Assembly (NCBI GenBank): GCA_017880865.1
Contig: JADGRL010000002.1
Coordinates: 1 to 64,000 of the forward strand
DNA: 64,000 bases
Direction of reading: 5' to 3'
Source: Gallionella sp.
GTDB taxonomy: Bacteria; Pseudomonadota; Gammaproteobacteria; Burkholderiales; Gallionellaceae
Position numbers and translations under genes: made by a program. The notes under the pieces are model-generated. The model was not told the origin of the DNA. It did no database searches and saw only the letters and a program-made list of their open reading frames with translations. Shown here piece by piece: positions 43,663-52,830 of this stretch. Position 1 is the first letter of the stretch, and every line of letters starts with the position of its first letter.

Positions 43663-43754
43663 TCAATCATAAGAGTTGGGTCGAAAAAGGGAGTTGCTTT
43701 CTTGTATGTATTAGCATATTCTAATATAATTAAATTTTAGATGGGTTAAATGCG

Positions 43755-44813
43755 ATGAAAAAATCCTTGATGTATTGCCTATGGCTGCTGGGTGCAGCAA
43801 CCGCAAACGCAACGGAGTCGGGTAATCCGCGACCCAGCAAGCCTGATGTGGGATTGACACAGTCGCTCGCCGTCGCGCCGGTGCAATATCGCGAGGTGGA
43901 GCAGACTTATAGCGTCGAAGGCCTGGTGGAGGCGACTCGCCAATCTACCGTGTCAGCGCAAATTGGCGGGCGCGTCAAAGAGATCAATTTTGATGTCGGT
44001 AGCCGCGTCAGTCAGGGGCAGGTGATTATAAGAATTGATGAGCGCGAAACCGCCCAAGCCTTGGCGGGCAGCAACGCGCAAGTGTTGCAGGCGCAAGCCA
44101 CGCTGCAAAACGCAAAAGCGATGTTTGAGCGCTCCAAGCAATTGTTCGAGCAAAAATTCATCAGCCAATCGGCCTTGGATAAGGCGCAGGCCGATTATCA
44201 GGTGGCAAGGGCACAAGCTGCCGCCAGCGAGGCGGGTGCGGGTCAGGCCAGTTTGACTCATGGTTATAGTTCTGTCGTGGCCCCGTACAGCGGAGTAGTC
44301 GCGGCACGCCTGGTGGAAGTGGGCGAAATGGTTATGCCGGGCAAGCCGATGATGGTCGGCTTTGATCCAGCCGAGATGCGTGTGGTAGTGAGTGTGCCGC
44401 AGTACAAGTTGCAGGACATCGGTGCACACCCCAAGGTCATGGTGGAAGTGCCTTCTTTGAAGTTATGGGTCAAGGCGGCATCAACCACGGTGCAGCCTCT
44501 TGCCGATGCGCGCACTCACAGCACGCAGGTTAAAGTATCTTTGCCGGCCAATGAGGCGGGGGTATATCCGGGGATGTTCGTGCGCGCACATTTCGTGGTG
44601 GGAAAAATAAACAGACTGGTGATACCGGTCAGTGCCGTGTTGCATCGCAGCGAGGTGGTGGCGGTATATGTCGTCGATGAAAAAGGCGGGGTGAAGCTGC
44701 GTCAGGTGCGCCTGGGCGAGGCGAGCGCTGACGGCGCAATAGAAGTGCTTTCGGGGTTGAATCCCGGCGAACAAGTGGCTCTGGACCCGATCAAGGCGGG
44801 CATGAAACAGTAA
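43755..44813 (+). CDS. RND efflux periplasmic adaptor (membrane fusion protein)
   Basis: A 352-residue exported adaptor with a signal peptide (1-20, cut near NATES) and no lipobox Cys. A lipoyl-type half domain (VSAQIGGRVKEINFDVGSRV), an alpha-helical hairpin (about 100-160) and the second lipoyl half (APYSGVVAARLVEVGEMV) are followed by a beta-barrel and membrane-proximal domain. It would link the RND pump at 44895 to an outer-membrane channel, which is not encoded here. AT-rich DNA precedes it, so it likely has its own promoter. Confidence 0.92.
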   Translation: MKKSLMYCLWLLGAATANATESGNPRPSKPDVGLTQSLAVAPVQYREVEQTYSVEGLVEATRQSTVSAQIGGRVKEINFDVGSRVSQGQVIIRIDERETAQALAGSNAQVLQAQATLQNAKAMFERSKQLFEQKFISQSALDKAQADYQVARAQAAASEAGAGQASLTHGYSSVVAPYSGVVAARLVEVGEMVMPGKPMMVGFDPAEMRVVVSVPQYKLQDIGAHPKVMVEVPSLKLWVKAASTTVQPLADARTHSTQVKVSLPANEAGVYPGMFVRAHFVVGKINRLVIPVSAVLHRSEVVAVYVVDEKGGVKLRQVRLGEASADGAIEVLSGLNPGEQVALDPIKAGMKQ

Positions 44814-44894
44814 TTTAACAATTAAAGATCAGGGCATGGAGTTTTCAACTTAACTTCAGCCTTTGAGTTGCGCCTCTTATTGGGATTCGAAAAC

Positions 44895-47800
44895 ATGGGT
44901 ATTTCAGGACGTATCGCTAAATATTTTTTGCATTCGCAAATGACGCCGCTGCTGGCACTGGTGGCGGTGCTGCTGGGTGCGTTTGCGGTGCTGGTGACGC
45001 CGCGCGAGGAAGAGCCGCAGATCAATGTCACGATGGCGAACGTGCTGATAGCCTATCCGGGCGCGTCTGCACAGGATGTGGCGAACACCGTGGTGACCCC
45101 CGCCGAGCAGGTGTTGTCGCAAATCGCCGGTGTGGATCATGTCTATTCGGTGGCGCAGCCGGGCATGGCGATCGTCACCGTGCAGTTCAAGGTAGGCGAA
45201 GAGCATGTGCCATCGCTGGTCAAGTTATATGACGTGCTGCACTCCCATGCAGATTGGTTGCCGCCTACGCTGGGTGTAATGCCCCCTATCATCAAAGCCC
45301 GTGGCATAGATGATGTGCCGGTGGTCACGTTGACGCTGTGGCGCGAGCAAGCCGTTGGTGGCAGCATCGAGCTGACCCAGGTGGCGCACGCAATAGAGGC
45401 GGAATTGAAGCGCGTCCCTGGAACACGCGAAGTCACCACGCTGGGCGCGACCCAGCGCATGGTGAGGGTGTTGCTCAATCCGGAAAGTCTGAACGCCTTC
45501 GGACTCACGATGCAGGACGTGCGCGCGGCTTTGCAATCCGCCAACGTATCGCAGAACGCCGGCAATCTGGTGCAAAACAATCGTGAAGTATTGGTGCAAA
45601 CCGGCAGTTTCTTGAGCAATGCCAATGAAGTGAGGCAGCTGGTGATCGGCGTGTCCGACAACAAGCCGGTATTTTTGCGCGATGTCGCCGAAGTGCAGGA
45701 TGGCGCGGATCAGCCGAGCAGTTATGTGTGGCTGGGAGCCGGCCCCGCCGCCGCTGACAAGCAAATCAAGGCCAAGGGGGAATTCACCGCCGTGACGTTG
45801 GCGATCACCAAGAAACCGGGCGCGAATGCGGTGGAAGTCGCCGAGAAGTTGCTCGCCCGCGTGGATGAATTGAAGGGCAGCGTGATTCCCGCCGATATAC
45901 AAGTCAGCACCACGCGCAACTATGGCGAAACCGCAAACGACAAGGCGATGAAGCTGATCAAGAAGCTGTTGTTCGCCACTATTGCCGTGGTCGCGCTGGT
46001 GTGGTTTGCGATGGGGCGACGCGAGGCATTTGTGGTCGGTATCGCGGTGTTGCTGACGCTGGCCGCAACGCTGTTTGCGTCATGGGCGTACGGATTCACG
46101 CTCAACCGAGTGTCGCTGTTTGCGCTGATTTTCTCGATCGGTATTTTGGTGGATGACGCGATCGTCGTGGTGGAGAACATTCATCGCAGGCGCGCGCTGG
46201 CGACCCATCAGCCGTTGTCGGAAATCATTCCCGAGGCGGTGGACGAAGTCGGCAGCCCGACGATACTTGCGACCTTCACGGTGATTGCCGCGTTGTTGCC
46301 GATGGCCTTCGTCAGCGGACTGATGGGGCCGTATATGAGTCCGATCCCGATCAACGCCAGCATGGGTATGCTGATCTCGTTGGCCGTGGCATTCGTCATC
46401 ACGCCTTGGCTGGTGTTGCGCTTTGCGGGTGCACATCACGAAGTGGTGCAGGATGAACGCGACACCAAAATTCATCGCTTCTTTAAAAAATACCTGACTC
46501 CGTTCCTCAATGGCGTGTACGGCAAACCGGCGAGGCGCAAATTGTGGCTGGCCATATTGGGCGGACTGCTGCTGGCCGTAAGCTTGGGGGTGGTCAAACT
46601 GGTGGTGCTGAAAATGCTGCCGTTTGACAACAAATCGGAATTCCAGATTGTCGTGGATATGCCGGCCGGTACACCCGTGGAGCAGACCAGTGCGGTGTTG
46701 CATGAGATCAGCGGTTATCTGGCCACCGTACCGGAAGTCACCGATTATGAGGCATACGCCGGTACAGCTTCGCCGATCAACTTCAACGGACTGGTGCGTC
46801 AATATTATTTGCGCAGTGATTCTGAACAGGGCGACATCCAGGTCAACCTGCGCGACAAGCATCACCGCAGCCGCAGCAGCCATGAGATTGCCGGTGCCGC
46901 GCTGGGACCGCTGCAAAAAATTGCCCTAGCTTGGCATGCCAACGTGAAGATTGTCGAAGTACCGCCCGGCCCGCCGGTGATGTCACCTATCGTCGCGGAA
47001 ATATACGGACCGGATTATGAAGGCGCACGAAAAGTGGCAACTCGCGTGCGCGAACAATTCGTCAAGACTTCTGACATCGTCGGCATCGACGATACCGTGA
47101 CCGAGGCCGCGCCCAAGTTGCTGCTGCAAGTCATGCAGAGCAAAGCCGCATTGCTGGGCGTAGCCCCACGCGACATCGTGGATGTGATCGCGGTCGCGTT
47201 GTCCGGTCAGGATGTCGCATCCATGCACGATGTTGACGCGAAATATGCCCCGCCACTGCGCATCGGCCTGCCCGCCGAACGACGCAGCCGCATCGATGAA
47301 GTGCTGAAACTCAAGGTCCGCGCGCGAGACGGTGTATTGGTGCCGCTCTCGGAACTGGTGCAAGTGGTGACCCTGCAGCGCGATTACCCGATCTATCACA
47401 AGGATTTGCTGCCGGTGGTGTATGTGACAGGCGACATGGCGGGCAAGCTAGATAGCCCGCTGTACGGCATGTTCGGCATCAACAGCAAAGTGAGCAATAT
47501 CCCGTTGGAGCAAGGCGGAAAACTGGAAAGCTATTTCTTCAAGCAGCCCAGCGATCCGTATGCGGGTTATGCGCTGAAGTGGGACGGTGAATGGCAGGTG
47601 ACTTTCGAGACCTTCCGCGACATGGGCATCGCCTACGGCGTGGGACTGCTGCTGATTTACCTGCTGGTGGTGGCGCAGTTCAAATCCTACGTTGTACCAC
47701 TGATCATCATGGCGCCGATCCCGCTCACCATCATCGGCGTGATGCCCGGACACGCCTTGTTAGGTAGCCAGTTCACCGCGACCTCGATGATCGGCATGAT

Positions 47801-48095
47801 CGCGCTGGCAGGCATCATCGTGCGGAACTCAATTTTGCTGGTGGACTTCATCAACATGCAAATCCGTGATGGGGTGGACCCGCAACATGCGGTGATTGCG
47901 GCGGCAAGTGCGCGCGCCAAACCGATCGTGCTGACGGGATTGGCGGCCATGCTGGGCGCGCTGTTCATACTGGATGATCCGATTTTCAATGGCTTGGCTA
48001 TATCATTGATATTCGGGATTCTGGTATCCACCGTGCTGACCTTGGTGGTCATCCCTGTGTTGTATTACGCCACCTTGTACAAAAAATTCCAGTAA
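44895..48095 (+). CDS. RND-family efflux permease
   Basis: A 1066-residue inner-membrane proton-driven pump. Twelve membrane segments are arranged in two halves with large periplasmic loops. The proton-relay acidic pair is present in SIGILVDDAIVVVENI, and the second half has GIIVRNSILLVDFI. The ATG at 44895 (MGISGRIAKYF) is used; an upstream start would add nine residues. It pairs with the adaptor upstream, 81 bases apart. Substrate class is unclear: the sequence reads as AcrB-like, not as a CzcA/CusA metal pump. Confidence 0.93.
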   Translation: MGISGRIAKYFLHSQMTPLLALVAVLLGAFAVLVTPREEEPQINVTMANVLIAYPGASAQDVANTVVTPAEQVLSQIAGVDHVYSVAQPGMAIVTVQFKVGEEHVPSLVKLYDVLHSHADWLPPTLGVMPPIIKARGIDDVPVVTLTLWREQAVGGSIELTQVAHAIEAELKRVPGTREVTTLGATQRMVRVLLNPESLNAFGLTMQDVRAALQSANVSQNAGNLVQNNREVLVQTGSFLSNANEVRQLVIGVSDNKPVFLRDVAEVQDGADQPSSYVWLGAGPAAADKQIKAKGEFTAVTLAITKKPGANAVEVAEKLLARVDELKGSVIPADIQVSTTRNYGETANDKAMKLIKKLLFATIAVVALVWFAMGRREAFVVGIAVLLTLAATLFASWAYGFTLNRVSLFALIFSIGILVDDAIVVVENIHRRRALATHQPLSEIIPEAVDEVGSPTILATFTVIAALLPMAFVSGLMGPYMSPIPINASMGMLISLAVAFVITPWLVLRFAGAHHEVVQDERDTKIHRFFKKYLTPFLNGVYGKPARRKLWLAILGGLLLAVSLGVVKLVVLKMLPFDNKSEFQIVVDMPAGTPVEQTSAVLHEISGYLATVPEVTDYEAYAGTASPINFNGLVRQYYLRSDSEQGDIQVNLRDKHHRSRSSHEIAGAALGPLQKIALAWHANVKIVEVPPGPPVMSPIVAEIYGPDYEGARKVATRVREQFVKTSDIVGIDDTVTEAAPKLLLQVMQSKAALLGVAPRDIVDVIAVALSGQDVASMHDVDAKYAPPLRIGLPAERRSRIDEVLKLKVRARDGVLVPLSELVQVVTLQRDYPIYHKDLLPVVYVTGDMAGKLDSPLYGMFGINSKVSNIPLEQGGKLESYFFKQPSDPYAGYALKWDGEWQVTFETFRDMGIAYGVGLLLIYLLVVAQFKSYVVPLIIMAPIPLTIIGVMPGHALLGSQFTATSMIGMIALAGIIVRNSILLVDFINMQIRDGVDPQHAVIAAASARAKPIVLTGLAAMLGALFILDDPIFNGLAISLIFGILVSTVLTLVVIPVLYYATLYKKFQ

Positions 48096-48130
48096 AATCA
48101 CACAAATTCAATTTTAAGGAGATTTAAAGC

Positions 48131-48343
48131 ATGAACGCAGAACGCATTGTACGTATCGTCGCAGGTTCTTTTGTATTGTTGTCATTGGCGCTGGGTTTGG
48201 AAGCCAGCCCGATATTCGCGAGTAAATACTTTTTATTTTTCACCGCCTTTGTTGGCCTGAATCTGTTCCAAAGCGGCTTTACCCAGTTTTGTCCGCTGAA
48301 CAATATTCTTGCAAAATGCGGTGTTAAAAACGGTTCGTGCTAA
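48131..48343 (+). CDS. DUF2892 small membrane protein
   Basis: A 70-residue inner-membrane protein with two hydrophobic segments (about 7-25 and 31-50) and a Cys-containing end (FCPLNNILAKCGVK), matching the DUF2892 family, also found fused to rhodanese in YgaP. AAGGAG stands upstream of the ATG. It follows the RND gene by 35 bases and overlaps the next gene by seven. Function is not known; association with sulfur or thiol metabolism is suggested by the family's contexts and by the rhodanese gene two genes on. Confidence 0.88.
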   Translation: MNAERIVRIVAGSFVLLSLALGLEASPIFASKYFLFFTAFVGLNLFQSGFTQFCPLNNILAKCGVKNGSC

Positions 48344-50148
48344 AGCAAACGTTGCAGTCAATCCGGCTGTCCGAAAATAAGTGGGCCCACATCAGTCTGA
48401 CCTTGGTCGGACTGATGTGGGCTTTGCCATTTGTACTCAATCGCCATGAAAATCCGCTAACCACGTTTGATCAGGAGTGGTGGAGTGCGATGCTGGGCTT
48501 GTTTGCACTAACTCTTTTGATCGCGCGTGAATTCTGGCGGCAGCCTGAAATCCCGCGTATTGTGCAACTGCCCGCCGCGTTGATCGTTGTGGTGATGTTG
48601 CAATTGGTTTTGAGCAAGGTGGCCTATTTCGATCAGGCATTGATGTATATCCTGTATTTTCTGTTCGCGGCATTATTGATGGTGCTGGGAGCTAGGTTAC
48701 GCGATTGTTTCGGACTGACAAGGCTGGCGCAGGTGTTGGCGAGTTTTCTGTTGATCGGTGCCGCACTCAGCGCCGTGGCGGGTGTACTGCAGCATTTCCG
48801 TTTGCACTCGTTGCTTGATGCGTTTATTGCAGCGAAAACCACGTCCTTGATGTACGGCAATCTGGGGCAACACAATCATTTTGCCAATTACACCGCGATG
48901 GGATTGATTTCGCTGGGCTTGCTGTTTCAACAAGGCAAGTTGAGGGTGGTTTATGTGGTGGCGATGGCAGCGTTATTGCTGTTTGTGATGACGTTGAGCG
49001 GATCAAAAAGTTCGTGGCTGTATTTGTTGATGATGAGCGGTTTGGCATGGTGGTGGGCACGGCGGGATAAGACACTACGACCACTTTTGAATTATAGCTT
49101 GTCATTGTTTGCGGGGTTTGGGTTGATGCATTTGGTCGTGCAACTGCCCTTATTGGCGGGAGCAGGCGAAAGCACCAACACTGTACTGCGGTTTTCTGGT
49201 GTATTGAATAATGATGCTGGCGCATCCAGTACCATTTGGATGAAATTCTACATGTGGCACGAGTCATGGCTGATGCTCATGCAATCGCCGTGGCTGGGGG
49301 TAGGATTCGGGCAATTTGCCTGGCATCACTTTCAATTGCTGCCAGAGATGCACGTAAATTACATGTTTGGTTTATATACCAACGCGCACGATCTGATATT
49401 TCAACTCGCAGCGGAAGCGGGCTTGGCCGGATTGCTGGCATTGTTTGGATCGTTGGGAGTCTGGTTTTATGGTCTTCGGCGTGCGACGCTGAGTGCGGCG
49501 CATTGGTGGGGGTATGCCGTGTTGGGCGTACTGGCCATCCACAGCCTGCTCGAATATCCATTGTGGTATGTTTACTTCATCGCAATCGCCGCAGTTCTGT
49601 TGGGCGCATTCGACGAAACACGTTACCGTCTGGAATTGCGTAATATCGGGCGAGTTTCGCTGGTGATGATTTTGCTGCTGGGTTCGCTATCACTGATACA
49701 GTTGCGCAACAGTAATCAGCAGCTGAAAGACACTCTGGCGTTACGTTCGGTTTCTGGTGGTGTCGCCGAAGTTTACCCGCGTATCCGTGAAGGGTTGATT
49801 GCGGTGCATCGAGGGTCGCTGTTATCACCATATGCCGAGTTCTATCTCTTTTTGGACTCAGAGGTAAATGCAGATCACATTAAACAAAAGCTCGCTCTGG
49901 GTTCCAATGTAATGCGCTTTGTGCCAACTGGTCAGGTGGTTTACCGGCAAGCATTCCTTCTGGCGCAAGACGGCCAGTTGGCGGAGGCTAAACAGCTTAT
50001 GGAGCAGGCCATCTGGTCATATCCGGGTAATGGCGATGCGCATATACAGCTTATGAGCTTGGCGGAGAAAGACCCCGCGCATTTTTCGGCTCTGTTAGAA
50101 TTCGCAGCCCAAAAAGAACAGGAGCATGCCCGTGCAGTTCGTCAGTAA
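48337..50148 (+). CDS. O-antigen ligase/PglL-type oligosaccharyltransferase
   Basis: A 603-residue inner-membrane protein with about 11-13 membrane segments and a C-terminal soluble helical domain. The Wzy/PglL motif region is visible (GNLGQHNHFANYTAMGL, then the large periplasmic loop WLGVGFGQFAWHHF and NAHDLIFQLAAEAG, each typical of the family). PglL-type enzymes glycosylate type IV pilins, which would suit the pil genes, but WaaL-like lipid A ligation is possible. The GTG start overlaps the DUF2892 gene. A long hairpin lies 48 bases into the frame, so a start at Met29 should also be considered. Confidence 0.85.
   Translation: MLKQTLQSIRLSENKWAHISLTLVGLMWALPFVLNRHENPLTTFDQEWWSAMLGLFALTLLIAREFWRQPEIPRIVQLPAALIVVVMLQLVLSKVAYFDQALMYILYFLFAALLMVLGARLRDCFGLTRLAQVLASFLLIGAALSAVAGVLQHFRLHSLLDAFIAAKTTSLMYGNLGQHNHFANYTAMGLISLGLLFQQGKLRVVYVVAMAALLLFVMTLSGSKSSWLYLLMMSGLAWWWARRDKTLRPLLNYSLSLFAGFGLMHLVVQLPLLAGAGESTNTVLRFSGVLNNDAGASSTIWMKFYMWHESWLMLMQSPWLGVGFGQFAWHHFQLLPEMHVNYMFGLYTNAHDLIFQLAAEAGLAGLLALFGSLGVWFYGLRRATLSAAHWWGYAVLGVLAIHSLLEYPLWYVYFIAIAAVLLGAFDETRYRLELRNIGRVSLVMILLLGSLSLIQLRNSNQQLKDTLALRSVSGGVAEVYPRIREGLIAVHRGSLLSPYAEFYLFLDSEVNADHIKQKLALGSNVMRFVPTGQVVYRQAFLLAQDGQLAEAKQLMEQAIWSYPGNGDAHIQLMSLAEKDPAHFSALLEFAAQKEQEHARAVRQ
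48385..48422 (+). promoter_or_regulatory. 38-base near-perfect hairpin at the start of the ligase gene
   Basis: GCCCACATCAGTC pairs with GACTGATGTGGGC (13 perfect base pairs), then one T.G wobble, then GACC-TT-GGTC. The structure lies 48 bases inside the open frame, after the DUF2892 stop, and lacks a T tract. It could be a processing, attenuation or translation-control element. Confidence 0.75.
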
Positions 50149-50542
50149 TAATTTACTCACTATTTTTATCGCCGTGTTTAGCGGCATCATGTTGTTGTGG
50201 TCGTTGTTTGGAAATCGCTTTCGCGGCATCAAGGAAGTGAATTCGGCGGCGGCGTTGCAACTCATCAATCACAAGAATGCCATCGTATTAGATGTGCGTG
50301 AGCCGGGTGAATACGATACCGGACATATTTTGAATTCCAGATTGATCCCGTTGGGCAAGCTCAAAGAGCGCATGGGGGAATTGGAAAAATACAAGGATCA
50401 GCCCATCGTAGTGATGTGTCGCAGCGGCAATCGTTCCGGCACGGCTTGTTTTCTGTTGGGCAAGCAAGGTTTTACCCAAGCATACAATTTGGCGGGCGGT
50501 CTGCAGGCCTGGAAAAAAGCCAATTTGCCTTTGGAAAAATAA
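50132..50542 (+). CDS. yibN: rhodanese-like membrane protein (YibN type)
   Basis: A 136-residue protein with one N-terminal membrane helix (about 6-25) and a cytosolic rhodanese domain. The catalytic loop is CRSGNRSG, with the Cys able to carry a persulfide, and the end LAGGLQAWKKANLPL is typical. The GTG at 50132 is preferred because GGAG lies seven bases upstream; the ATG at 50126 is too close to it. It starts within the end of the ligase gene. The order yibN-grxC-secB-gpsA is conserved in proteobacteria. Confidence 0.92.
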   Translation: MQFVSNNLLTIFIAVFSGIMLLWSLFGNRFRGIKEVNSAAALQLINHKNAIVLDVREPGEYDTGHILNSRLIPLGKLKERMGELEKYKDQPIVVMCRSGNRSGTACFLLGKQGFTQAYNLAGGLQAWKKANLPLEK

Positions 50543-50548
50543 ATAAAC

Positions 50549-50821
50549 ATGACAAAAGTTTTGATGTACAGCACGGCAGTGTGTCCATATTGCATACGTG
50601 CCGAGCAGTTGCTGATGCGCAAGGGTGTGCAGGAGATCGAGAAGATACGCGTCGATTTGCAACCTGAGTTGCGCGTCGCGATGATGGAAAAAACCGGACG
50701 GCGTACCGTACCGCAAATTTATATCAACGGTGTATATGTGGGCGGTTATGATGACCTTGCCGCGCTCGATCACGCTGGCGGACTCGATGAACTTTTGGCA
50801 AAAGACGGATTTTCACAATAA
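50549..50821 (+). CDS. grxC: glutaredoxin 3
   Basis: A 90-residue cytosolic glutaredoxin using glutathione to reduce disulfides and mixed disulfides. The dithiol site is C12-P-Y-C15. The cis-Pro loop is RTVPQIYINGVYVGGYDDL with the glutathione-binding GG. Length is standard. It follows the rhodanese by six bases and precedes secB by 18. Confidence 0.95.
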   Translation: MTKVLMYSTAVCPYCIRAEQLLMRKGVQEIEKIRVDLQPELRVAMMEKTGRRTVPQIYINGVYVGGYDDLAALDHAGGLDELLAKDGFSQ

Positions 50822-50839
50822 TATTCTAAGGGAAGCTAC

Positions 50840-51298
50840 ATGACCGGAGCAGCACAAGAGAATAAGCAGCCCATATTTAACATGGATAAAATCTATGTGA
50901 AAGATCTCTCGCTGGAAATCCCGCACGCTCCAAAGATTTTTTTGGATCGAGATAATCCGCAAATCGATATTCAGCTGCACACCCAGGCCAATTCGATTGA
51001 GGAAGGTTTGTTCGAGGTGGTCGTGATGGCCACGGTCACGGCCAAGATCGGCGAAAAAATCATGTTCCTGATCGAGGTTAAGCAGGCGGGCATTTTCCAG
51101 ATACGCCATGTGCCGACCAATGAACTTGAGCCGATTCTTGCGGTGATGTGCCCGAACATTTTGTTCCCTTTTTTGCGCGAGGTTGTTTCTGATGTGGCCG
51201 TGCGTGGTGGTTTTGCGCCGGTGCTGCTGAACCCGATCAACTTCGATGCGCTCTACCAGCAACAGGCGCAGGCTGCCGCATCAATGACTACTCACTGA
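50840..51298 (+). CDS. secB: protein-export chaperone SecB
   Basis: A 152-residue tetrameric cytosolic chaperone that keeps preproteins unfolded and delivers them to SecA. It has the family core IYVKDLSLEIPHAP, QIDIQLHTQA, HVPTNELEPILAVMCPNILFPFLRE and GGFAPVLLNPINFDALY (each quoted separately). GGGAAGC precedes the ATG. The stop shares one base with the next start. Confidence 0.96.
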   Translation: MTGAAQENKQPIFNMDKIYVKDLSLEIPHAPKIFLDRDNPQIDIQLHTQANSIEEGLFEVVVMATVTAKIGEKIMFLIEVKQAGIFQIRHVPTNELEPILAVMCPNILFPFLREVVSDVAVRGGFAPVLLNPINFDALYQQQAQAAASMTTH

Positions 51299-51750
51299 TG
51301 AAGCCAGCTAATTCCATGCGTTGTATTGCTCTGTTCGTGCTGTTTTTTAGCGCGAGTGGGGTCCATGCGGTGGAGTATGTGTCGGTCAGCGAGAGCAACG
51401 CGATACTTTATGATGCGCCCTCGATCCACGCGAAAAAATTATTTGTGGTGAATCGCTATATGCCGTTCGAGCAAATCGTCACGCTGGACAGTTGGGTCAA
51501 GGTGCGTGACCGTTCCGGCGGCTTGTACTGGGTGGAAAAGCATGCCTTGAGCAACAAGCGTTATGTGTTCGCATTGTTGCCGTTGCTTGATGTGCATGCA
51601 GAGCCTGATTTTAAATCGCCGCGATTATTTCAGGTGCGCCAGCAAGTGGCATTGGAACGCATTGATTCAACCGGCACAGGATGGATCAGGGTTCGCCATC
51701 TGGACGGAAATATGGGCTATGTGCGCAGTACCGAGGTATGGGGCGGCTGA
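51298..51750 (+). CDS. exported SH3-domain protein
   Basis: A 150-residue protein with a signal peptide (residues 1-24, ending GVHA). Two bacterial SH3-like repeats follow (YVSVSESNAILYDAPS to the first VEKHALSN, then LDVHAEPDFKSPRLF to the end), of the type that binds peptidoglycan or acts in periplasmic assemblies. The start shares one base with the secB stop and the end shares one base with the gpsA start. Its exact role is unknown. Confidence 0.85.
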   Translation: MKPANSMRCIALFVLFFSASGVHAVEYVSVSESNAILYDAPSIHAKKLFVVNRYMPFEQIVTLDSWVKVRDRSGGLYWVEKHALSNKRYVFALLPLLDVHAEPDFKSPRLFQVRQQVALERIDSTGTGWIRVRHLDGNMGYVRSTEVWGG

Positions 51751-52745
51751 TGAATATCACGATTATCGGCGCCGGAGCATGGGGAACCGCACTTGCCATC
51801 AGTCTGTCGACCAGCCATCGCGTCACGTTGTGGGCACGCAAGGCTGCGCAAATCCAGGCGATGCAAGTCACGCATTACAACCAGCATTATCTCCCTGATA
51901 TTCTACTGCCCGCCAATATCGAATTAAGCTCGGATTTCGCCGCGTCATTGGTTGCTGCCGACTTGGTCATTATCGCGGTCCCGACCGCCGCATTGCGTTC
52001 CACCTTGGAACAGATTGCGTTGTCGCAACGAAGCTTAGGCGTGGTGTGGGTGTGCAAGGGTTTTGAGGCGCAGAGCGCAAAACTGCCGCATCAGGTCGCA
52101 GCCGAAGTGTTGCCAGAAGGATTTCAGTATGGCGTGTTGTCCGGGCCCAGTTTTGCGCAAGAAGTCGCGCGGGGTTTTCCAACCGCATTGACACTCGCAT
52201 CTGCTAATGAGGAGTTTGCGCGCAGCACGGCGCAGGCACTGCACCACGCCTACTTGCGCATCTATGTCAGCAACGACATGGCGGGGGTGGAAGTCGGCGG
52301 AGCGGTGAAAAATGTGCTGGCGATTGCGTCTGGTATTTGCGACGGTCTGGGGCTGGGCCTCAATGCGCGCGCCGCGTTGCTGACACGCGGTCTGGCCGAG
52401 ATCACCCGGCTTGGCTTGAAGCTCGGCGGACGTTCAGAAACCTTGAGTGGTCTATCCGGGGTGGGCGATTTGATTCTCACCTGTACCGGCGATTTGTCGC
52501 GTAATCGTCAGGTCGGTTTGCTGATGGTGCAGCGGCACGATTTGCCGGAAATATTGCGCAGGCTGGGCCACGTTGCCGAGGGCGTCTACACGGTGCGGGA
52601 AGTGCATCAGCTCGCCCAGAGCCTGGGCGTTGCAATGCCGATTTGTGAAGCCGTCTATCGTATCCTTTACGAGAATATTCCTCCCGCAGAGATGGTCACC
52701 ACGCTACTGAATCGCGCCCCCAATCTGGAATTCGATGGCGTTTGA
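51750..52745 (+). CDS. gpsA: NAD(P)-dependent glycerol-3-phosphate dehydrogenase
   Basis: A 331-residue cytosolic enzyme making sn-glycerol-3-phosphate from dihydroxyacetone phosphate for phospholipid synthesis. The Rossmann start is ITIIGAGAWGTALAISL. The substrate-site motif is GPSFAQEVARGFPTA. The catalytic Lys lies in EVGGAVKNVLAIASG. LSGVGDLILTCTGDLSRNR completes the signature (in pieces). The ATG at 51750 overlapping the previous stop gives the normal N-terminus; the open frame upstream is a shadow of the SH3 gene. Confidence 0.95.
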   Translation: MNITIIGAGAWGTALAISLSTSHRVTLWARKAAQIQAMQVTHYNQHYLPDILLPANIELSSDFAASLVAADLVIIAVPTAALRSTLEQIALSQRSLGVVWVCKGFEAQSAKLPHQVAAEVLPEGFQYGVLSGPSFAQEVARGFPTALTLASANEEFARSTAQALHHAYLRIYVSNDMAGVEVGGAVKNVLAIASGICDGLGLGLNARAALLTRGLAEITRLGLKLGGRSETLSGLSGVGDLILTCTGDLSRNRQVGLLMVQRHDLPEILRRLGHVAEGVYTVREVHQLAQSLGVAMPICEAVYRILYENIPPAEMVTTLLNRAPNLEFDGV

Positions 52746-52796
52746 TTCACCACCGCGTCTCTCTCGTTGCAATTCAATTTGAAGGTTACACCCTCG

Positions 52797-52830
52797 GTAG
52801 GGGCGCGATAAATCACGCCCCTACAATATT
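52797..52830. repeat. palindromic repeat, family A, minimal copy
   Basis: GTAGGGGCGCGAT and ATCACGCCCCTAC form an inverted repeat with a two-base AA centre, followed by AATATT. The outer arms match the family A copies near tumEA, but the inner CTCAGGG/TCGAGG parts are missing. It lies between convergent gpsA and trmB and may terminate transcription; its right arm supplies the trmB stop codon. Confidence 0.85.
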
